Shown here: positions 1-7,848 of the stretch, one piece after another
How the letters are laid out: the number at the start of each line of letters is the position of its first letter
Position numbering within the stretch: the first letter of the stretch is position 1
IMG/VR virus record: IMGVR_UViG_3300047476_000223
Span: 1-59,054 of that record
Strand: one strand, 5' to 3'
DNA: 59,054 nucleotides
Source: a virus
Position numbers and translations under genes: made by a program
The notes under the pieces: generated by a model
Told to the model about the DNA's origin: nothing
What the model saw: the letters and a program-made list of their open reading frames with translations, nothing else
Database searches by the model: none

Positions 1-373
1 CCCTTGCCAATTCCGAACCGGTCGTTCCAACACAAGCGGTGGGGGTACCGGGCACTTCAACACGGGTGGTGGTAACGATTCTTTCGGGGCGGTTGCGCAA
101 CTCACTAAGAGCAGCGTTGAGCTTACGGTTAATACCAGCGACTTCCACATTGCGTTTCTCCTGCGCTTGGGCGGCAGAGGCTACCAACCGCTGTTCTTGC
201 TCCCGATACTTAGTTTCCGTGTCCCGCGCCGCCTTTTCAATCTTGGCAAGTTCGTCCGTGTGTTTTGCCTGTATTGTCGCTATTTCGTTGCCTAAACGCC
301 AGCCCTGTGTTTTCCACCCTGTCAAAAAACCGACAGCTAAAGCTATTAGTAGAATTATAACGTCCCGGTACAT
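1..373 (-). CDS. Rz: Rz-like inner-membrane spanin (i-spanin), 3' end cut by window edge
   Basis: The reading frame opens at ATG 373 and stays open for 124 codons to the left edge, so the C-terminus is missing. The product starts with a short basic/polar head, one hydrophobic segment at about residues 5-20 (VIILLIALAVGFLTGW), then a long charged heptad-like stretch (about 30-95) typical of a periplasmic coiled coil. This is the architecture of Rz, the inner-membrane half of the spanin that fuses the two membranes in the last step of lysis. A GAGGAGT ribosome site lies 9 bases upstream, and the start overlaps the last 19 bases of the endolysin gene, the usual lysis-cassette order. An Rz1 partner could be embedded further left but is not visible here. 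Confidence 0.8.
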   Translation of the reverse strand, partial: MYRDVIILLIALAVGFLTGWKTQGWRLGNEIATIQAKHTDELAKIEKAARDTETKYREQEQRLVASAAQAQEKRNVEVAGINRKLNAALSELRNRPERIVTTTRVEVPGTPTACVGTTGSELAR

Positions 374-813
374 TGTTTGTACTCCTCTTGACGACGAATC
401 GTCAGCCCACGAACAACACGCCCTTGCGCCCGGTCCCAACGTAGTATTTCTTTACAGGCACCCTCGTAATCTTGGGCGTTGAGTTTCTTCACCAGCGTGG
501 ACCGGCAGAAGTTACCTGACCCAATGTTGTAAGACAGGCTGATATACGCATCGTATTCGTACTGATACAGGGGTACTTTGACACACTGCTTGACCGCACC
601 TTCGAACCGCTGTACATCCCGCATAGCTTGCTTCAAGGCTTTAATCGGCGTGGTCTTGTCGCCCATCTTTACGCCTTCCGTTGTGCCAAAACCAATCGTC
701 GGCACGTCGCCGGGGATCGGAATGTAAGCGTCGTCCCTGTATCCCTCATGCGAGACAATCCCCACCAGTGCGAGGGCGGACAGGGTTAGGGTGGCTATTT
801 TGGCTCGGCTCAT
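355..813 (-). CDS. Endolysin, GH24 lysozyme (RrrD/R21 type) with N-terminal signal-anchor
   Basis: A 152-residue protein that cleaves peptidoglycan to release phage. A hydrophobic N-terminal segment (about residues 6-20, rich in Ala, Leu, Val) resembles a signal-arrest-release anchor, so export could be Sec-dependent and release holin-assisted. The GH24 signature follows directly: E23 in the HEG motif, then PGDVPTIGFGT at about 34-44, where D36 and T39 are the likely remaining catalytic positions. The middle part (YDAYISLSYNIG) is the conserved substrate-cleft helix seen in T4-like phage lysozymes. It overlaps the upstream fibre gene by four bases (ATGA) and the Rz gene downstream. Family assignment is firm; the SAR behaviour is inferred from composition. 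Confidence 0.9.
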   Translation of the reverse strand: MSRAKIATLTLSALALVGIVSHEGYRDDAYIPIPGDVPTIGFGTTEGVKMGDKTTPIKALKQAMRDVQRFEGAVKQCVKVPLYQYEYDAYISLSYNIGSGNFCRSTLVKKLNAQDYEGACKEILRWDRAQGRVVRGLTIRRQEEYKQCTGTL

Positions 814-1535
814 ATCGTATCTATCTTGGTCCAGCCCGGCGGCATGTCTGTGTCAATCACCACCCAGCCAGAGTTCGTGTTCGAGTTAATTACCTGCCAG
901 TTCACCGTCTGGTTGTCGTCAATCAGTTCCCACAACAGGCGCTGAACGATGGAGTCAAACGCTTGGGCTGTCTCCGCAACGATGGCAACCGCGATAAGAT
1001 TATTTACCACAGATGCAACCACCGATCCAGTTTCCGATACGAAAGCTACGGCGTCCACGGTGTTGGCAACGGAGTCATCTATTTCTGCGGTTTCAGACAG
1101 GCTGGAGTTCTGTATTGTGGTGTTGGTTACAGTATCTACCGCGTCAGACACCTCGGCGCACACGTCACTGAAGACAGACCCGGCAGTCGTAATCGTCTCG
1201 GACACCTGCGCGTAGGGGTCAATATTAGCTACTGCGTCAAGCTGGGCAGCAACCGTGTCCACACCTTCTAATATCTCGGCAATGGCTGCGGCGGCGTCGT
1301 TGGTGTTTGTAACTGCGTCTGATACTTCGGCGGTCTCTGCGATGTTGACCGGGATTGTGGATACACCCACCACAGCGTCTGCGCCTTGTGCTGTCTCGTT
1401 TATGCTGACTGGAATTGTGGATACCCCAACGACAGTGTCAGAGCCTTGTGCCGTTTCACTGAGCGCAACTTGCCATGTACGTGCAGCCGCCGTAGCAAAT
1501 GGGGTAGTACAAAATGCGCTGTCAGCAAATAGCAT
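810..1535 (-). CDS. Repetitive tail-fibre-like protein with ETA..D repeats
   Basis: This 241-residue protein is built mostly of about 20-residue repeats with an ETA(Q/E)..D core followed by small and beta-branched residues. The clearest pair carries the segment VVGVSTIP twice, near residues 36-43 and 56-63. Cysteines and aromatics are rare until a C-terminal Trp/Asn-rich end (about 195-241). Such repeats in the tail region usually form elongated beta-rich fibre shafts. It stands between the fibre-module genes and the endolysin and overlaps the latter. No enzymatic domain is visible. Exact role in the tail is unknown. Confidence 0.6.
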   Translation of the reverse strand: MLFADSAFCTTPFATAAARTWQVALSETAQGSDTVVGVSTIPVSINETAQGADAVVGVSTIPVNIAETAEVSDAVTNTNDAAAAIAEILEGVDTVAAQLDAVANIDPYAQVSETITTAGSVFSDVCAEVSDAVDTVTNTTIQNSSLSETAEIDDSVANTVDAVAFVSETGSVVASVVNNLIAVAIVAETAQAFDSIVQRLLWELIDDNQTVNWQVINSNTNSGWVVIDTDMPPGWTKIDTI

Positions 1536-2117
1536 TTATTCCCACATGATATTAATGGAGCCAGCGTCGAATAAGTCTGTACCGTTGACTGTGGTGACGC
1601 GGACGCGGTCTAGTGTTCCTGATAAGGTTACTGAGCCACTACCAGACCAAGTATCACTTTGATTTGAGAGCCCAGTATTGAGAGCCGCACACCAAACGTT
1701 TGACCCTAAATTTACAATCGAATAAACACCATGCCTTACGTATGTGGCGAGTCCACTGGCACTATCGGTTGTTGCAAAACCAGAAGAAAAGTTAGAGCGC
1801 AAAGTAGACGTTTGTATTGAGCCGAGATATCCTGAAGAAGTAACCCCGCCAGACGTTCCAAGCTGTAACTGCACGACACTAGTACCGTTGGTACTCACAC
1901 CGCTAAACATCACCGTAACCCGTTTTGCTGTACTTGGGATACCTGTGAAGTCCACAACATTGGGGCCAAGAGATGCGGGGAATGGGTTTGTACCACCTGC
2001 GTTGACTGTGCCAGACGTTAGAGTTGTAGTCCAAGCGCCGTCACCACGGAAAAAGGTGGACGAACTGGGGGTTCCAGTTGCCTCAAGAAGTCCGGGTTGT
2101 ACCTTAGTTAATGCCAT
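1536..2117 (-). CDS. Tail-fibre module protein, copy 1 of 3
   Basis: A 193-residue protein with a modular layout. The N-terminus holds the phage fibre collar motif SSSTFFRGDGAW (about 18-29), common upstream of exchangeable receptor-binding domains. The body begins with DFTGIPSTAKRVTVMFSGVS (about 56-75), has a variable centre, and ends with the conserved tail LDRVRVTTVNGTD..FDAGSINIMWE. The same start and end frames recur in the products of 3897-4463 and 2849-3895, so these three are paralogs. Likely a fibre tip or side-fibre subunit that contacts the host surface. The variable centre is where receptor contact would be expected; this is inference. Confidence 0.65.
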   Translation of the reverse strand: MALTKVQPGLLEATGTPSSSTFFRGDGAWTTTLTSGTVNAGGTNPFPASLGPNVVDFTGIPSTAKRVTVMFSGVSTNGTSVVQLQLGTSGGVTSSGYLGSIQTSTLRSNFSSGFATTDSASGLATYVRHGVYSIVNLGSNVWCAALNTGLSNQSDTWSGSGSVTLSGTLDRVRVTTVNGTDLFDAGSINIMWE

Positions 2118-2120
2118 GTC

Positions 2121-2384
2121 TTACTCCGGTTTCGGATACTTTGTCTTGACTGCATCAATCGCAGCTTTCCATGCGTCATAGCCGCCGTGGTAGAGAAGAT
2201 CGAATTGGTCAGCGAATGACGGGTACTCTGCTGCGCGTTGGCGTTGGTATTCTGTCTTTGCGATCTCGGCGTCAACAAGAGCGGCGTCATACTCAACCAC
2301 GTTATCTTGCGCGTCATAAGCCACATCGCCACGGATGGTGACAACTTGTGGGTATAGCTTAAAAACGAAATTGGAACGATTCAT
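2121..2384 (-). CDS. Small tail-fibre assembly-like protein (XkdW-like)
   Basis: An 87-residue protein whose C-terminal half, YPSFADQFDLLYHGGYDAW followed by a Lys-rich helix, matches a motif that is very common in small proteins beside phage fibre genes. The related XkdW family is named after a defective prophage of Bacillus. Function is not established; a fibre chaperone or accessory role is inferred from position. The start overlaps the end of the upstream gene by four bases, so both are probably translated together. Confidence 0.55.
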   Translation of the reverse strand: MNRSNFVFKLYPQVVTIRGDVAYDAQDNVVEYDAALVDAEIAKTEYQRQRAAEYPSFADQFDLLYHGGYDAWKAAIDAVKTKYPKPE

Positions 2385-2845
2385 CCCGCGATCTCCATAA
2401 GTGTGATCGTTGAGCGATTGTTTGCGCTGGGGTTTACCGAAAAGACATAACTTATGCCCGACGATGACACTCTTCGCAACTGAACCTTGTAAGTAGTTGC
2501 ACTTGTCGTATTTGGGGAGTCTAGGTAGTTCATACTCGCGTGCGTTGCAACGCCCACGTTGGCATTAACACCAATTTGGAACGCGTAGTTATCCGTATGG
2601 ACAGCGGTAGCGTCTCGCACAATTTGTAGGCCGCCAAGAATAGAATCACTTGCTTGCCCACGCACAGCAACATCAACAAGAACCAATATTTTGCTCGACG
2701 TACTTTGCGGTGTAATAGATGCAGTTAAACCCGCTGCATCTGTAAATGTAGTGCTTGTGGTATCTGTGACGGTGGAGGAAATGACCTGCACAACCTGCAA
2801 CACCCCGCCTGATCCGGCTAACGCTGTATTAACTGCGCGTGTCAT
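2381..2845 (-). CDS. Tail structural protein, beta-rich
   Basis: A 154-residue protein rich in Ser, Thr and Val. It begins with a short basic head and the segment GGVLQVVQVISST, followed by TFTDAAGLTASITPQSTSSKILVLV, a combination often seen in fibre-region proteins of aquatic phages. It ends with STITLMEIAG. No catalytic motif is present. Probably a beta-sandwich fibre or tip domain. Located between fibre-module copies 1 and 2, in the same transcript. Confidence 0.5.
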   Translation of the reverse strand: MTRAVNTALAGSGGVLQVVQVISSTVTDTTSTTFTDAAGLTASITPQSTSSKILVLVDVAVRGQASDSILGGLQIVRDATAVHTDNYAFQIGVNANVGVATHASMNYLDSPNTTSATTYKVQLRRVSSSGISYVFSVNPSANNRSTITLMEIAG

Positions 2846-2848
2846 TCG

Positions 2849-3895
2849 TTACTCCCACATGATGTTTATAGTGCCAGCGTCGAAGGTGTCTGTGCCGTTG
2901 ACTGTGGTAATGCGGATGCGGTCTAGGGTGTCGGATAGGGTTTTGCTTCCACCACCAGTAAAACAATAGATAGTACCTGTTGAATTTATCCCAATTACAT
3001 GAGATCCAATCCAAAGATTGGCCCCACTTAACGTAAACACCATGTGCCCATACATAAGATTACCGGCGTTTGCACCGTTAATACCAAAACCTGAAGTAAA
3101 AGAAGCACTGGCAACTATATTTGTTGCGCCTGAAACAATTCCTTGAGAAAGATACCCGGTAGTTTCAATTCCACCAGAATCTCCTAATTGAATTAACGGA
3201 TTACTTGTTCCACTCGTACTCACACCACTTAACATCACGGTAATCCGCTTAGCTGTTGCCGGAATACCCGTGAAATCCACCGACGTACCTGATGCACTTA
3301 CCGCTGTGCCAGACACCAACGGATAAAGCGTCCCCGTAGGTACAGAAAAGCTTGTGCCCGATACCGCGCCTGTGAACGTACCGCCGCTTTGTGGGATGGC
3401 GTTGGCGATAGAAGTCAGGGTAAAGTAGACAATCGTTACCAAGTCGCCCGCAGTACAAGCATTTGCCAGTGTTACCGTCGTACCATTAGTCGCAGTAAAG
3501 TCAGCCGACCCAAGCCTTGCGCCGTTGCGATACACATCAAGAAACCCAACGGTGTAAGAACCGCTCGGCGTAAATACTGTCTGACTGGCAGTTGCAGTGA
3601 AATCCTGTGCTGTTCTATAAGCCGTGTTGCCCGGTGACGGTACACCAATGACTGGCAGGCCCAGATACAGCACCGAAATATTGTTCGTACCAGATGGTGG
3701 AGCAGGTGAAAATGTCAGGGTTGTGCCGATGACTGAGTACAGGTTCGGGTTCTGCACCACACCGCTGATTGCTACGATGATCGAAGTCGCACTGGCTGGC
3801 GCATAGGTCAGCGTAAAAGACGGAGTTGATCCATCACCGCTGAACTGATCGAACGGGAACGAGCCGGTAGTTGGTTGTGCGCCGATGTAACTCAT
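2849..3895 (-). CDS. Tail-fibre protein with attachment domain and fibre module, copy 2 of 3
   Basis: A 348-residue fibre. Residues about 1-80 (MSYIGAQPTTGSF... SGVVQNPNLYSV... TFSPAPPSGTNNISVLYLG) form an N-terminal domain that is shared with the glycine-rich adhesin at 5339-6550, so both probably dock on the same virion partner. A linker with a SYTVGFLDVYRNGARL motif (about 112-127) follows. The C-terminal third repeats the exchangeable module of the neighbouring copies: DFTGIPATAKRITVMLSGVS, a variable centre, then TLDRIRITTVNGTDTFDAGT and INIMWE. This is the only copy with a full attachment domain. Confidence 0.65.
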   Translation of the reverse strand: MSYIGAQPTTGSFPFDQFSGDGSTPSFTLTYAPASATSIIVAISGVVQNPNLYSVIGTTLTFSPAPPSGTNNISVLYLGLPVIGVPSPGNTAYRTAQDFTATASQTVFTPSGSYTVGFLDVYRNGARLGSADFTATNGTTVTLANACTAGDLVTIVYFTLTSIANAIPQSGGTFTGAVSGTSFSVPTGTLYPLVSGTAVSASGTSVDFTGIPATAKRITVMLSGVSTSGTSNPLIQLGDSGGIETTGYLSQGIVSGATNIVASASFTSGFGINGANAGNLMYGHMVFTLSGANLWIGSHVIGINSTGTIYCFTGGGSKTLSDTLDRIRITTVNGTDTFDAGTINIMWE

Positions 3896-3896
3896 C

Positions 3897-4463
3897 TTAT
3901 TCCCACATGATGTTTATAGTGCCAGCGTCGAAGGTGTCTGTGCCGTTGACGGTGGTGATACGGACGCGGTCTAGGGTTCCGGAAAGAGCTAAATATCCAG
4001 CCGTTGCCCCACCTGTGTTTGTTCCGGTATGTACAAAATTGCCTCTAGCAACCCATGTATTTCCTGTTTGCAAAACAAGATCCAATATGCCGTGGCGAAC
4101 AGTTGATGATGTAATACTTCCTGACGATTGTTCTATATAAAAACCGCTTGAAAACGAAGCTATGCCATTAGCTGTGTTAAGAATTGCAATTGCTGCACCA
4201 ACGTACCCTGTTGTTACTACTGAGCCTGAACCAATTTGCACTTGAGGCGGGCTTGATCCACTTGTGCTTACTCCACTAAACATCACCGTAATCCGCTTGG
4301 CTGTTGCAGGGATACCAGTAAAGTCAACCGACGTACCTGATGCACTGACCGCAGTACCAGACGTTATTGTCGTAGCCCACGCGCCGTCACCACGAAAAAA
4401 GGTGGACGAACTTGGTGTTCCCGTCGCCTCCATCCCCGCACTTGGTATCTTATCTACTGGCAT
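3897..4463 (-). CDS. Tail-fibre module protein, copy 3 of 3
   Basis: A 188-residue paralog of the product of 1536-2117. It has the same N-terminal collar (SSSTFFRGDGAWATTITSGT) and the same C-terminal frame (LDRVRITTVNGTDTFDAGT, INIMWE). Its module start (SGTAVSASGTSVDFTGIPAT) is almost identical to that of the 348-residue neighbour, also at DNA level, while the centre differs. This mosaic points to recombination between copies. Role in receptor binding is inferred. Confidence 0.6.
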   Translation of the reverse strand: MPVDKIPSAGMEATGTPSSSTFFRGDGAWATTITSGTAVSASGTSVDFTGIPATAKRITVMFSGVSTSGSSPPQVQIGSGSVVTTGYVGAAIAILNTANGIASFSSGFYIEQSSGSITSSTVRHGILDLVLQTGNTWVARGNFVHTGTNTGGATAGYLALSGTLDRVRITTVNGTDTFDAGTINIMWE

Positions 4464-4751
4464 TTATTGCTCCTGAATCACTTCTTCCCACAGGCACGTC
4501 TCTTCATTCAGAACGTAATTGCCCTCTGGCTTCGGCGGAATAAACGCATCGCGCTCACGGTCGTAGGTATATCCAATACCGGCGTAGTTTTTACGTAGTG
4601 GTCTGCCCTCTGGATGCTGACCGCCATACGTGTTGTAGCTGGTTTGAATCCACTCGCCGGGGGACGTATCTACGAACGTCTGAAAAAACTCCGGCTCGGC
4701 CACGATCACGCTGACCACAATACCGTTTTGTACTTTAGCAAAGTGCGTCAT
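4464..4751 (-). CDS. Conserved small tail-region protein
   Basis: A 95-residue protein of a type found beside fibre genes in many phages, with the sequence KNYAGIGYTYDRERDAFIPP near residues 54-73 and a Trp-containing end (NEETCLWEEV). The N-terminus (VQNGIVVSVIVAEPEFF) looks like a small beta domain. No known catalytic motif. It may be a fibre chaperone or a minor tip component. Function unknown. Confidence 0.5.
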   Translation of the reverse strand: MTHFAKVQNGIVVSVIVAEPEFFQTFVDTSPGEWIQTSYNTYGGQHPEGRPLRKNYAGIGYTYDRERDAFIPPKPEGNYVLNEETCLWEEVIQEQ

Positions 4752-4760
4752 ATTTTTACC

Positions 4761-5342
4761 TTAAAACTCTACCCACCCAGTCAAAATATATTTGGTATTT
4801 GATATTGGTGGATTACCTCTGTGCGTATGCGTAAAGCCCCCGGGAAACAAAACAAGTTTTCCTGTTTTTGGTTTTATTCTGCACGGGGTATACAAAAATT
4901 CTGTTTCGCCGCCCTCAACAATATCGTTTAAATACAATATAAAAGACAGCAGCCGCGAAGAAGTTTGTCTAGTTGCGCTCTCACAATGCCACGAATGATA
5001 GCCCTGACCCACTTCCGTTTTTTGCGCCTTCATATAATAAATAGAATGCGACGCCAAATCTTTCAAAATACTAAATTTCTTTGCGTAAGCTGGGTAAGCT
5101 TTCGCCCAAAACTCTGTTACAAAAGAATCGCAAAGATGTTGCGTGCCGTCTATCTGTATTGAGTATTCGCCATGCAAAGTCAGTGTTCTGTCGTCAAACA
5201 CATGGCTTAAAGCTTCCGCAGATCTATCCGCAACAAGCCCAGACGATTGCATATTTTCAAAATATTGAACGGCATGGTTACACCATTCGACTGGCAAAAA
5301 CTCGTCAATCTCTAATATAAAATTATTTATTGTGGCGCTCAT
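4761..5342 (-). CDS. 2-oxoglutarate/Fe(II)-dependent oxygenase (prolyl-4-hydroxylase-like)
   Basis: A 193-residue double-stranded beta-helix enzyme of the 2OG-Fe(II) superfamily. Iron ligands are visible as an H-x-E pair (H119 and E121 in SWHCES) and a distal His (H172 or H174 in GFTHTHRG), with K183 (NTKYILTGW) placed to bind the 2-oxoglutarate carboxylate. The core LLSFILYLNDIVEGGETEFL is typical of phage and cyanophage members. Family function is hydroxylation of protein or small-molecule targets. It lies inside the fibre cluster and overlaps the start of the upstream adhesin gene by four bases, which suggests a virion protein as substrate, but no target can be read from the sequence. The H-x-E rather than H-x-D ligand is a variant seen in this family. 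Confidence 0.85.
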   Translation of the reverse strand: MSATINNFILEIDEFLPVEWCNHAVQYFENMQSSGLVADRSAEALSHVFDDRTLTLHGEYSIQIDGTQHLCDSFVTEFWAKAYPAYAKKFSILKDLASHSIYYMKAQKTEVGQGYHSWHCESATRQTSSRLLSFILYLNDIVEGGETEFLYTPCRIKPKTGKLVLFPGGFTHTHRGNPPISNTKYILTGWVEF

Positions 5343-6550
5343 GCGGTGTAGGTTCCTGAAGAATTAAACGTGTGGTAAGTATAACCACCGCTTGACGTAA
5401 CTGTTCCTCCCGAGCCGCGCTGAACACCAGAATAACGAACTATTACTATTCCAGAACCACCGTTCCTGTTTGTCGCGCTTCCACTATTATTTGACCCACC
5501 TCCGCCACCAGTATTTGCCGTTCCGGGAGTATTGAATGCGCCGCCGCCGCCAGTACCACCTACGGAGTTAGTCAAAGCAGAACCACCCCCGCCTCCGCCA
5601 CCTGCATAAGTTGTGCCATTAAGCCACTGCGTTCCTGCTCCGCCATTACCTGTACTGGAACCATCTACACCAACTGCCCCCGCACCACCTCCTCCGCCAC
5701 CACGAGTTGTATTACCACTTCCAGTAGAAGATCCGCCACGATTGCCCTGCCCGGTAGTTCCAGCACCAAATGTACCAACAGCATTTTGAGTAGAAGCGCC
5801 TCCGCCAGATCCTCCGGATCTACCGCTCTGCGCATCAGCAGTAGCTGGGTCATTACCACCCCCGCCTCCACCACCTATAGCAACTGCAATAGTGCTTAAA
5901 GATGAATTTACCCCATTGCCGCCATATAACGGAACAACGGTCGCGCCCGCGCCCCCCGCTCCTACAGTAATTGGGTACGGGGTCCCAACACTTAATGTTG
6001 CTGATCCTGACAAATACCCACCAGCACCGCCACCGCCACCGTAGTTACCGCCAGCGCCGCCACCCGCAACAACCAAATACTCAACAGAATACGTTGCAAT
6101 AAACTGCTGGCTCCACAACGAGCCGTCCCAATACTCCATCGCATTTAATGTGGTATTAAATCTCTGCATCCCTATTACGGGCGCAGAAGGGCGTTGTAAT
6201 GTTGTGCCCACAGGTATGGACACTCCGCCTGTGCCATTAAAATTTGCAATATCCAACTGCGCTTTACCTATGGTTCCTTGGCTGGGCGCAATACTCTGAT
6301 TCGTCGTACTCAAATACCTAACATACACATTATTCGTTCCAGCAGACGGAGCCGGAGAGATAGTCAGCGTATTGCCTGATACCGAGTAGTTCGGTGGGTA
6401 CTGCACCACGTTGTTGACCACGACTTGGATGTCGTTGGTGGAGTTGACAAAACGCGACAGCGTGAAGTTCGTAGCCGAACCCGTGCCGTTGAACGAGTCC
6501 GTCCCAGCAATGAAGCTCTGTGTCGTTGGGGTGGAGCCGATGTAACTCAT
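5339..6550 (-). CDS. Glycine-rich receptor-binding adhesin
   Basis: A 403-residue protein. The N-terminus (MSYIGSTPTTQSF; VVNNVVQYPPNYSV; TISPAPSAGTNNVYVRYL) is the same attachment domain as in the 348-residue fibre. A short linker carries a NTTLNAMEYWDGSLW motif, typical of fibre-tip collars. From about residue 160 to 385 the chain is dominated by GGGGGG runs separated by short variable loops and ends with GGSGIVIVRYSG. Polyglycine-II sandwich adhesins such as phage S16 gp38 show this composition, with host specificity in the loops. Likely the primary receptor-binding protein. The long GC-rich repeats may favour recombination. Confidence 0.75.
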   Translation of the reverse strand: MSYIGSTPTTQSFIAGTDSFNGTGSATNFTLSRFVNSTNDIQVVVNNVVQYPPNYSVSGNTLTISPAPSAGTNNVYVRYLSTTNQSIAPSQGTIGKAQLDIANFNGTGGVSIPVGTTLQRPSAPVIGMQRFNTTLNAMEYWDGSLWSQQFIATYSVEYLVVAGGGAGGNYGGGGGAGGYLSGSATLSVGTPYPITVGAGGAGATVVPLYGGNGVNSSLSTIAVAIGGGGGGGNDPATADAQSGRSGGSGGGASTQNAVGTFGAGTTGQGNRGGSSTGSGNTTRGGGGGGAGAVGVDGSSTGNGGAGTQWLNGTTYAGGGGGGGSALTNSVGGTGGGGAFNTPGTANTGGGGGSNNSGSATNRNGGSGIVIVRYSGVQRGSGGTVTSSGGYTYHTFNSSGTYTA

Positions 6551-6876
6551 CAGGTGATCTCCAACAGCGAAGCAAAACAGTCCGCAGACGAAGCCGCACT
6601 AGTCACAACCTTCAGCACATCAGATGGCTCCAACACTACCTTCTGCTCACCGCCCACAATCACCAACGTGCCACCGACTGGCACCACACCCGACTTGATC
6701 AGGTAGTAGTCCACCGCAGAGCGAGTCACATAAGCGTCTGCTGTAATAGGTGAGGCCGAAGTGTTTGCCACCGACAAGCCGATCAGTGTGGTTTGTGTCG
6801 CAGCAGGGCAGGTATATACGGTCGCCGGTGATGTACCGACATCTTTACTTGGATATGATTTAAATAGATTTGCCAT
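6550..6876 (-). CDS. Small beta-rich tail/virion protein
   Basis: A 108-residue protein, rich in Val, Thr and Ser, with the pattern YTCPAATQTTLIGLSVANTS near residues 21-40. It resembles small virion proteins found between adaptor and fibre genes in aquatic phages. It overlaps the start of the adhesin gene by one base. No catalytic residues are visible; a structural role is inferred from position. Confidence 0.5.
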   Translation of the reverse strand: MANLFKSYPSKDVGTSPATVYTCPAATQTTLIGLSVANTSASPITADAYVTRSAVDYYLIKSGVVPVGGTLVIVGGEQKVVLEPSDVLKVVTSAASSADCFASLLEIT

Positions 6877-6880
6877 GTTC

Positions 6881-7261
6881 TCAGCCCAAAGCTATGGATA
6901 AGGCCACTGCCGTCCCCGCCGGGTCAAATGGCGGCTCGTTTGCGGCGTTGTAGTACACAGCACGTTCGGACGGATACACCACAAACACATCCTTGATACC
7001 CGCAGAGAAAGTCACCAGCGACCCCGCATTTGAGGAAGACAGGACTGTGTCTCTGCTTAGTGTTGTACCAGATGAAGTGTATGTGCCGATGCCCACTTCC
7101 CACTCGGAAGTGCCCTGACCTGCGATGGTGTAATACGTGACATTGCCATCACCAACCGCAGCAAAAGACTGAAAGCCAACAACCGCACCGTCAAGCGTAA
7201 TAGCGCCTGTACCAGCAGTGGTTGTCGTCTCCCTAACGCGATCAGCAAGGACAAGAGCCAT
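6881..7261 (-). CDS. Conserved tail/virion structural protein
   Basis: A 126-residue protein of a family very common in marine and freshwater phage genomes. Recognisable parts are MALVLADRVRETTTTAGTGA at the N-terminus, the aromatic segment GNVTYYTIAGQGTSEWEVGI (about 40-59) and TTLSRDTVLSSS (about 66-77). Probably a small beta-sandwich of the tail or fibre base. Molecular role unknown. Start overlaps the stop of the upstream gene. Confidence 0.6.
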   Translation of the reverse strand: MALVLADRVRETTTTAGTGAITLDGAVVGFQSFAAVGDGNVTYYTIAGQGTSEWEVGIGTYTSSGTTLSRDTVLSSSNAGSLVTFSAGIKDVFVVYPSERAVYYNAANEPPFDPAGTAVALSIALG

Positions 7262-7839
7262 TACGGTGCTTCCAGAGTGAAGGTATAAGTCACGTTCAGT
7301 GTATCGCCCGACTGAAGCAGTCGATCTCCGCCGGTAAAGTCACTTGCTGAGAACAGCGTACCAGCCGTGCCGCCCTTGGTGTTGTCAGTCGTCAGAAACG
7401 CACCAGCCACCGTGGTTGTGCCGTTAATCGAGAACGAAGTCGCAGTCGTTGCAATCACCGAGGGGTCAGCCAGTGTGGCAGAGCCAAACGTCACCTGTGG
7501 TCGAGTTGCGTTGGAGTAGGTCGTGTCTTCTGTCCAGCCACCGTGGGAGAGCATTGTATCCGCAGCATTGAATGTCGTACCAGACGAAGGGCCGGTAATC
7601 AGGCCCAGATACCAAGCAGCCGTGTACGTGGTGCCGTCAAAGAAGGTGTCGTTCATCAACTGCAAACCAGAGTTGACCACCAGATTGGGGAACTCATCGC
7701 GCCACTTCTCAACACCATCAGCGCCAATACATACCACGGTATATACACCGGATGCGCCAGCGCCTTGTCTCAGATTCCCGCCAGCAACAAGCGAAGCACC
7801 GACGCTATCTGCCAAGTTGGATTTCTCTTTTGTGCTCAT
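7261..7839 (-). CDS. Conserved virion structural protein
   Basis: A 192-residue protein. The centre (DEFPNLVVNSGLQLMNDTFF, then YLGLITGPSSGTTFNAADTM) is a hallmark of a phage family encoded next to the head-tail adaptor. The C-terminal part (LLQSGDTLNVTYTFTLEAP) is beta-rich. It is presumably a virion component of the tail tube tip or neck. No enzyme signature; role inferred from synteny only. Confidence 0.55.
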   Translation of the reverse strand: MSTKEKSNLADSVGASLVAGGNLRQGAGASGVYTVVCIGADGVEKWRDEFPNLVVNSGLQLMNDTFFDGTTYTAAWYLGLITGPSSGTTFNAADTMLSHGGWTEDTTYSNATRPQVTFGSATLADPSVIATTATSFSINGTTTVAGAFLTTDNTKGGTAGTLFSASDFTGGDRLLQSGDTLNVTYTFTLEAP

Positions 7840-7848
7840 AACTACCTC

